A stretch of DNA of 64,000 nucleotides from Phymatolithon calcareum (lineage: Eukaryota > Rhodophyta > Florideophyceae > Hapalidiales): NCBI GenBank assembly GCA_977006965.1, contig OZ345361.1, positions 2,232,001 to 2,296,000 on the forward strand, read 5' to 3'. The notes beneath the pieces are model-generated. The model saw only the letters and a program-made list of their open reading frames with translations, did not search any database and was not told the origin of the DNA. Shown piece after piece: positions 61,980 to 64,000 of the stretch. Both the position numbers and the translations under genes were made by a program. The first letter of the stretch is position 1. The number at the start of each line of letters is the position of its first letter.

Positions 61980-63638
61980 CTAGTGTCTATTTGACGAACC
62001 CCTTCAATTGAGGGGCGTTTTAAAAGCTCAAAAAAGTTTGTAAAAAGAATGCGGAACGGGTCATTCGCGCAACATTTAGTAAGGCGGGGTCGTGCTCTGC
62101 GTGAGGAGTACCGGAACTAATAGGATATAAAAGCTTCGCTCGGCTCTGGAAACGAAAATGTGCTGGTCAATTACAAGAATCACATCCACCATGCCACGAG
62201 AAAAAGACCCGCGTCGAGTGGTTGGTGCACCCGTACACTCAAAAGCAACGTCTGTAACCAGTCTCGCAGAGTGCTGCAGACTATATGGGGCCTTGTCCAA
62301 GTCGAAAAAGGTGAACGGCACAGGTCAAGAGGTACTTGTGGACGAAATTAACGGTCGCGCGAGCACATCACTTCGCGTGAAATGGGTGCTAGTTTGGCAA
62401 CCGGTGATGAAGACAAAGATTTCAACAGTTAAGATTGTTAACATCAAGGCAGGGAGCGCTGACGATGATATTTCAGTCGCTCAACAGCTTGAACCGAACC
62501 AGCAGCGGCAAAGCGCGTCAACGCCAAGGCCCGCTTACAGTACTCACCTGCGCCAATCTTCATCGCGAAACGCCAGCTCAATGACTCCAGTGGCAACCAA
62601 AAGCTCTTCAAAAGGCCTCAAAAGCTCGGAAGAAACTCTCAGAAGCGTTGAAAGACCTCGCCCTAGCTCTCTCGCCCACGCGTTGAAAGGCTCTTGGGAC
62701 CAAGCGTCACAAGAGGAGCTTGATGTCCTCACACCCGACCGCGAGCTGAATAATGTTGCTCATGGCGTGGCATGGTATGAGAGGAAGGTGCTATGCCCGA
62801 TTGTGGGAAGGGTTCCCCGTCAGTTCTGGAGAGTTCGCACTGTCAACAGAGACTACCTTCCATGATGTCGGCTATGTGGGTTGACAGAGAACGGCGATAC
62901 TTTATTTCGACAACCCCTACGACCATGGAAGGTAAGCCGTACAATCGTGTTTGCTGGCGTCAGCTTGACAATGGACCTTCTCGTGTGGAACTCTCCGTGC
63001 CCCAGCCTGAAGTATGCGAGACATATTGCTCTGCATGCGCGCAAATCGACAGGCACAATCGATGTCGACAAGATGGTTTGGACATGGAGAAGAAAGTACG
63101 CACCCACGACTGGTCATTTCGAGTGAGCACATCACTTCTGTCAATCTGCGTGGTTGATAGCTGGCTTCTGTTCTCTGGTGCTCATCCAAAGTCGCAGGAC
63201 CACAAAACGCAGCGAAGATATTATGAAGTACTGGCTCAGCAACTTATCGATAACTCCTTCGATGCGCGCAATACGCGTCGACGTTCAGTTACTCCTGAAC
63301 GTTCACTAGCCTCTGGGAGTGGTGTTGGAACCCACTTAACGCCGACGAAAAAGAAAAGGAAAACCGCGAATGGCATGATGACTACTTTTGCTGTGCAAAA
63401 CAACTGCAGAGTGTGCAAAGTCAAGAAGACCAATCTTGTGTGCTCATCATGTAATAGGCTCGACGGTGCAGCACTATATGTTTGAGGTACTTCTGTAGGA
63501 ACTGTTTCGCTAAGCATGTTGAAGGTATCCATGAGCTGGACGCATTCGATGCGACCGATAGTGAGTAGATGTGTGTGCAAATATTATATAAATCTCATTC
63601 CCTCAATTGAGGGAAAATTTCCGTCAAATAGACACTAG
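61980..63638 (+). mobile_element. PiggyBac-like transposon (copy 2), internally deleted, CTAG-flanked
   Basis: Inverted termini TGTCTATTTGACGAA, with a TCAATTGA-centred palindrome just inside and CTAG immediately outside both ends. 1659 bp. Its left end matches the inverse of the right end of copy 1 over about 60 bp, so the two copies are in opposite orientation. Confidence 0.8.
62191..63485 (+). pseudogene. Broken piggyBac-like transposase (DDE_Tnp_1_7)
   Basis: The first frame 62191-62865 (MPREKDPRRVVGAPVHSKAT, DEINGRASTSLRVKWVLVWQ) is the N-terminal part. The second frame, open 62793-63485, gives MWVDRERRYFIST, VELSVPQPEVCETYCSACAQ, VSTSLLSICVVDSWLLFSGA, YYEVLAQQLIDNSFD and a C-terminal Cys-rich finger (NNCRVCKVKKTNLVCSSC). 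The central catalytic region present in copy 1 is missing and the two parts are in different frames. Inactive. Confidence 0.78.
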
Positions 63639-64000
63639 GAAGGAGTAGGTAATTTTCAAAAAAAGGTGCACTGTTAGAAAGAGAACATTCTTTAGTTCTT
63701 GCTTTCGCGTAAACGCTATTCTCAGGGCCAGTCTGTACCGGATTTGAATTTGGTGATCATGGGCAAAATCTATCATAAGAGATGATTTGGCTGTTCATGG
63801 TTAGCTGGTGGTCCATGCTCCGTTGTCAACAATGCCCAAGCTTTGCCCAAAGCACGGTGCATTTCGTCCATGCCCAAGGAACTTCCTCTTGCCCAAAATT
63901 GAAGTGTTCGCGCCAATGGGCAAAGTTTGGGCAAATTTTGGCAGTAACACGGCGTTCAATAGCCCTCATACAGGGCTGTCGACAGTATAAGTCCGAGTAG
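63639..64000. other. Window end; TGCCCAA-rich segment
   Basis: Repeated TGCCCAA/TTGGGCA words occur five or more times in both orientations between 63831 and 63936. No gene seen. Confidence 0.4.

Overview
This is a nuclear eukaryotic window. Spliceosomal GT-AG introns interrupt four genes (90, 86, 81 and 109 nt), and the gene set is eukaryotic: a BRE1-type H2B ubiquitin ligase, Elongator subunit ELP5, ASCC3/Slh1, mitoribosomal mL49, MAK11/PAK1IP1 and a PILS-type carrier. Genes are compact, mostly intronless or with one intron, and sit in a dense island next to a repeat-rich stretch. That layout fits a florideophyte red alga such as Chondrus crispus. The organism assignment is inference from architecture, not from a database match.

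Positions 1-36,550 form the gene island. In order: an ACAD10/11-type fused kinase-like/acyl-CoA dehydrogenase (-); an aspartyl/asparaginyl beta-hydroxylase-like protein (+); an unrecognised protein (-); mitochondrial ribosomal protein mL49 (-); an AMP-binding family protein with a large coiled-coil insertion and lost catalytic motifs (+); a PILS/auxin-efflux-carrier-like membrane protein (-); a BRE1-like RING protein (+); MAK11/PAK1IP1 (+); a PAP2 lipid phosphate phosphatase (+); an acidic unrecognised protein (+); a class I aminotransferase (-); ELP5 (+); a Tudor-like/PHD-finger protein (-); and the long double-cassette helicase ASCC3 (-). Several pairs are divergent across short shared promoters (2616-2873, 13443-13664) or convergent with short gaps (3912-3939, 26071-26223). 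There are no operons. Many genes fall into ribosome, translation and chromatin upkeep, but no pathway cluster is evident.

Positions 36,550-64,000 are almost entirely mobile DNA. They hold one apparently intact hAT transposon (57,093-59,395) with a perfect 8-bp target duplication, and two shorter hAT relatives (46,092-47,335 and 51,735-52,646). A piggyBac-like family with CTAG-flanked ends has two bounded copies (47,725-50,017 and 61,980-63,638) and a third relic split by a hAT. There is a pair of AT-rich MITEs with 8-bp duplications, and a pogo-like TA-flanked MITE. Five 5'-truncated copies of one LINE 3' end all lie on the minus strand; the smallest is at 28.9 kb, inside the gene island. A tRNA-like (SINE-like) segment, tandem repeats and many perfect or near-perfect palindromes complete the picture. 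Insertions are nested (MITE in piggyBac, hAT in piggyBac), which gives a relative chronology.

The most notable observations are: a BRE1-like RING that has lost exactly two of the four ligands of one zinc site; an acyl-CoA-synthetase-like protein that has lost its phosphate-loop and catalytic-lysine motifs and carries about 200 residues of coiled coil between its two domains; a cluster of four unrelated hairpins including a 60-bp perfect palindrome at 28.75-29.23 kb; and the fresh-looking hAT with its non-autonomous relatives.
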